From: Pseudoduganella buxea
GTDB lineage: Bacteria; Pseudomonadota; Gammaproteobacteria; Burkholderiales; Burkholderiaceae_D
Direction: 5' to 3'
DNA length: 64,000 nucleotides
NCBI RefSeq assembly: GCF_009720835.1
Contig: NZ_WNKZ01000001.1
Coordinates: 1-64,000 of the forward strand
The position numbers and the translations under genes are program-made. Each line of letters starts with the position of its first letter. Position 1 is the stretch's first letter. Shown one piece after another: positions 62,877 to 64,000 of this stretch. Under the pieces are notes generated by a model. It was not told the DNA's origin. It saw only the letters and a list, made by a program, of their open reading frames with translations, and did no database searches.

Positions 62877-64000
62877 CTATTTGCGGCCGGCCCTGGCCGG
62901 CTTGCCGGCGCTCTTGGCCGGGGCCGCTTTCGGCTTGACCTTGATGGTATCGAGGATCGATGGGCGCACCTTCGTCTCGATGGTCTCGCGCGCCGTCAGG
63001 GAACCGGTCAGCGCGTTGGGACGGGCACCGCGCGGTGCGGCCACGGGACGGCCGGCCGTGGCGCCGGCCGCGGCGCGGGGCCGTGCACCCGGTGCCAGGG
63101 TCGGCATGGCACGCTTGCCTTCGGGCGCCGCCTTCATATGTTCCTCGCCCGCGCTCCAGGCCGGGATCAGGTGCTTCTCGCCATTGCCGATCAGGTCGCC
63201 CCGGCCCATGCGCTGCAAGGTTTCGCGCAGGATCGGCCAGTTTTCCGGATCGTAGTAACGCAGGAAGGCCTTGTGGGCCTTGCGGATCTTGCCGCTGCGG
63301 GGCGTTTCAACCGCTTCGGAGTCGGCCGTCACCTTCTTCAGGGGGTTCTTGCGCGAGTGGTACATCGTCGTCGCCATCGCCATCGGCGTGGGCATGAAGG
63401 TCTGCACCTGGTCCAGGCGGAAGTTGTTCTTCTTCAGCCACAGGGCCAGGTTCAGCATGTCCTCGTCCGTCGTACCGGGATGGGCTGCGATGAAATACGG
63501 AATCAGGTACTGCTTCTTGCCTGCTTCCAGCGAGAACTTCTCGAACATGGCCTTGAACTCGTCGTAGGCGCCGATGCCGGGCTTCATCATCTTGTTCAGC
63601 ACGTTCGCTTCCGTGTGCTCCGGCGCGATCTTCAAGAGGCCACCCACGTGGTGCGTGACGAGCTCCTTCACGTACTCGGGCGAACGCACGGCCAGGTCGT
63701 AGCGCAGGCCGGAGCTGATCAGGATCTTCTTCACGCCGGGAATGGCGCGTGCCTTGCGGTACAGCGAGATCAGCTTGCTGTGGTCCGTGCCCAGGTTGAC
63801 GCAGATGGACGGATAGACGCAGGACAGGCGGCGGCACGATTCCTCGATGCCCTTGTCCTTGCAGGCCAGCCGGTACATGTTCGCCGTCGGGCCGCCCAGG
63901 TCGGAAATGGTGCCCGTGAAGCCCTTGGTCTTGTCGCGGATATGCTCGATCTCGCGCAGGATCGACGGCTCCGAGCGGCTCTGGATGATGCGGCCTTCGT
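62877..64000 (-). CDS. YgiQ-family radical SAM protein (N-terminus outside window)
   Basis: The C-terminal 374 residues of a radical SAM protein of the YgiQ family. The visible part contains [44 protein letters not shown], then [38 protein letters not shown] and [21 protein letters not shown], all standard for YgiQ. The CxxxCxxC iron-sulfur motif is beyond the right edge. The tail of about 90 residues is low-complexity, rich in Ala, Pro, Arg and Lys. Function of the family is not established. Confidence 0.93.
   Translation of the reverse strand, partial: EGRIIQSRSEPSILREIEHIRDKTKGFTGTISDLGGPTANMYRLACKDKGIEESCRRLSCVYPSICVNLGTDHSKLISLYRKARAIPGVKKILISSGLRYDLAVRSPEYVKELVTHHVGGLLKIAPEHTEANVLNKMMKPGIGAYDEFKAMFEKFSLEAGKKQYLIPYFIAAHPGTTDEDMLNLALWLKKNNFRLDQVQTFMPTPMAMATTMYHSRKNPLKKVTADSEAVETPRSGKIRKAHKAFLRYYDPENWPILRETLQRMGRGDLIGNGEKHLIPAWSAGEEHMKAAPEGKRAMPTLAPGARPRAAAGATAGRPVAAPRGARPNALTGSLTARETIETKVRPSILDTIKVKPKAAPAKSAGKPARAGRK

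Overview
This window is chromosomal DNA from a high-GC betaproteobacterium. The best fit is an Oxalobacteraceae genus of the Massilia/Duganella/Pseudoduganella type. That placement is inferred from the gene complement: a PEP-CTERM signal, RdgC, a GTP-type PEP carboxykinase, a 'classical' porin, AhpC/AhpF, and frequent short palindromes built on GGGGACTGTCCCC. No rRNA or other species marker is present, so the genus is not proven.

Region 1 (1-14.0 kb) is the edge of a biosynthetic gene cluster. The leftward operon 3826->1 encodes an HMG-CoA-synthase-like enzyme, an enoyl-CoA hydratase of the PksH (ECH1) type and two free-standing acyltransferases. This is the signature of a trans-AT polyketide synthase with beta-branching; the last acyltransferase runs off the left edge, and the megasynthase is presumably further left. 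To the right lie a leftward operon (DUF3224 protein, Sfp-type phosphopantetheinyl transferase, ABC ATPase and two FtsX/MacB-like permeases) and a rightward set (DUF1697 protein, a two-domain protein of unknown function, a second DUF3224 protein, an AMP-forming acyl ligase and a FAD-dependent oxidoreductase). A 440-bp divergent control region separates the two sets.

Region 2 (14-48.6 kb) is mostly housekeeping and accessory chromosome. It holds uvrA and dinB, each behind a strong LexA box. A very unusual 1022-residue protein joins a cohesin-like domain, an internal PEP-CTERM signal, a second signal-like segment, duplicated FG-GAP modules and a dockerin-like end. A TetR regulator has two matching operators and a 46-residue membrane protein as a likely target. 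Other genes include a ZIP transporter, a PAS/GGDEF/EAL gene bracketed by a 43-bp duplication of the neighbouring ankyrin gene, a PAP2 phosphatase lipoprotein, pckG, a methyltransferase, rdgC, a porin, a chemoreceptor and an MFS transporter. One tRNA-Val and two tRNA-Asp genes follow, the second with a duplicated 3' end. A cNMP-binding protein/AI-2E-type permease pair and the ahpC-ahpF peroxidase pair with a candidate OxyR site complete the region.

Region 3 (48.8-59.8 kb) is a leftward type VI secretion effector-immunity island, clearly AT-richer than its surroundings. A VgrG with a C-terminal extension overlaps a PoNe-like PD-(D/E)xK nuclease effector, which is followed by a chain of DUF1911/PoNi-type immunity genes. 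The chain has three intact immunity genes, one decayed fragment, an orphan frameshifted copy of the effector C-terminus and a long direct repeat. It looks like a locus that grows by repeated acquisition and duplication of toxin tails and immunity genes.

Region 4 (59.9-64 kb) carries a large periplasmic-sensor/PAS/GGDEF/EAL protein and the C-terminal part of a YgiQ-type radical SAM protein that runs off the right edge.
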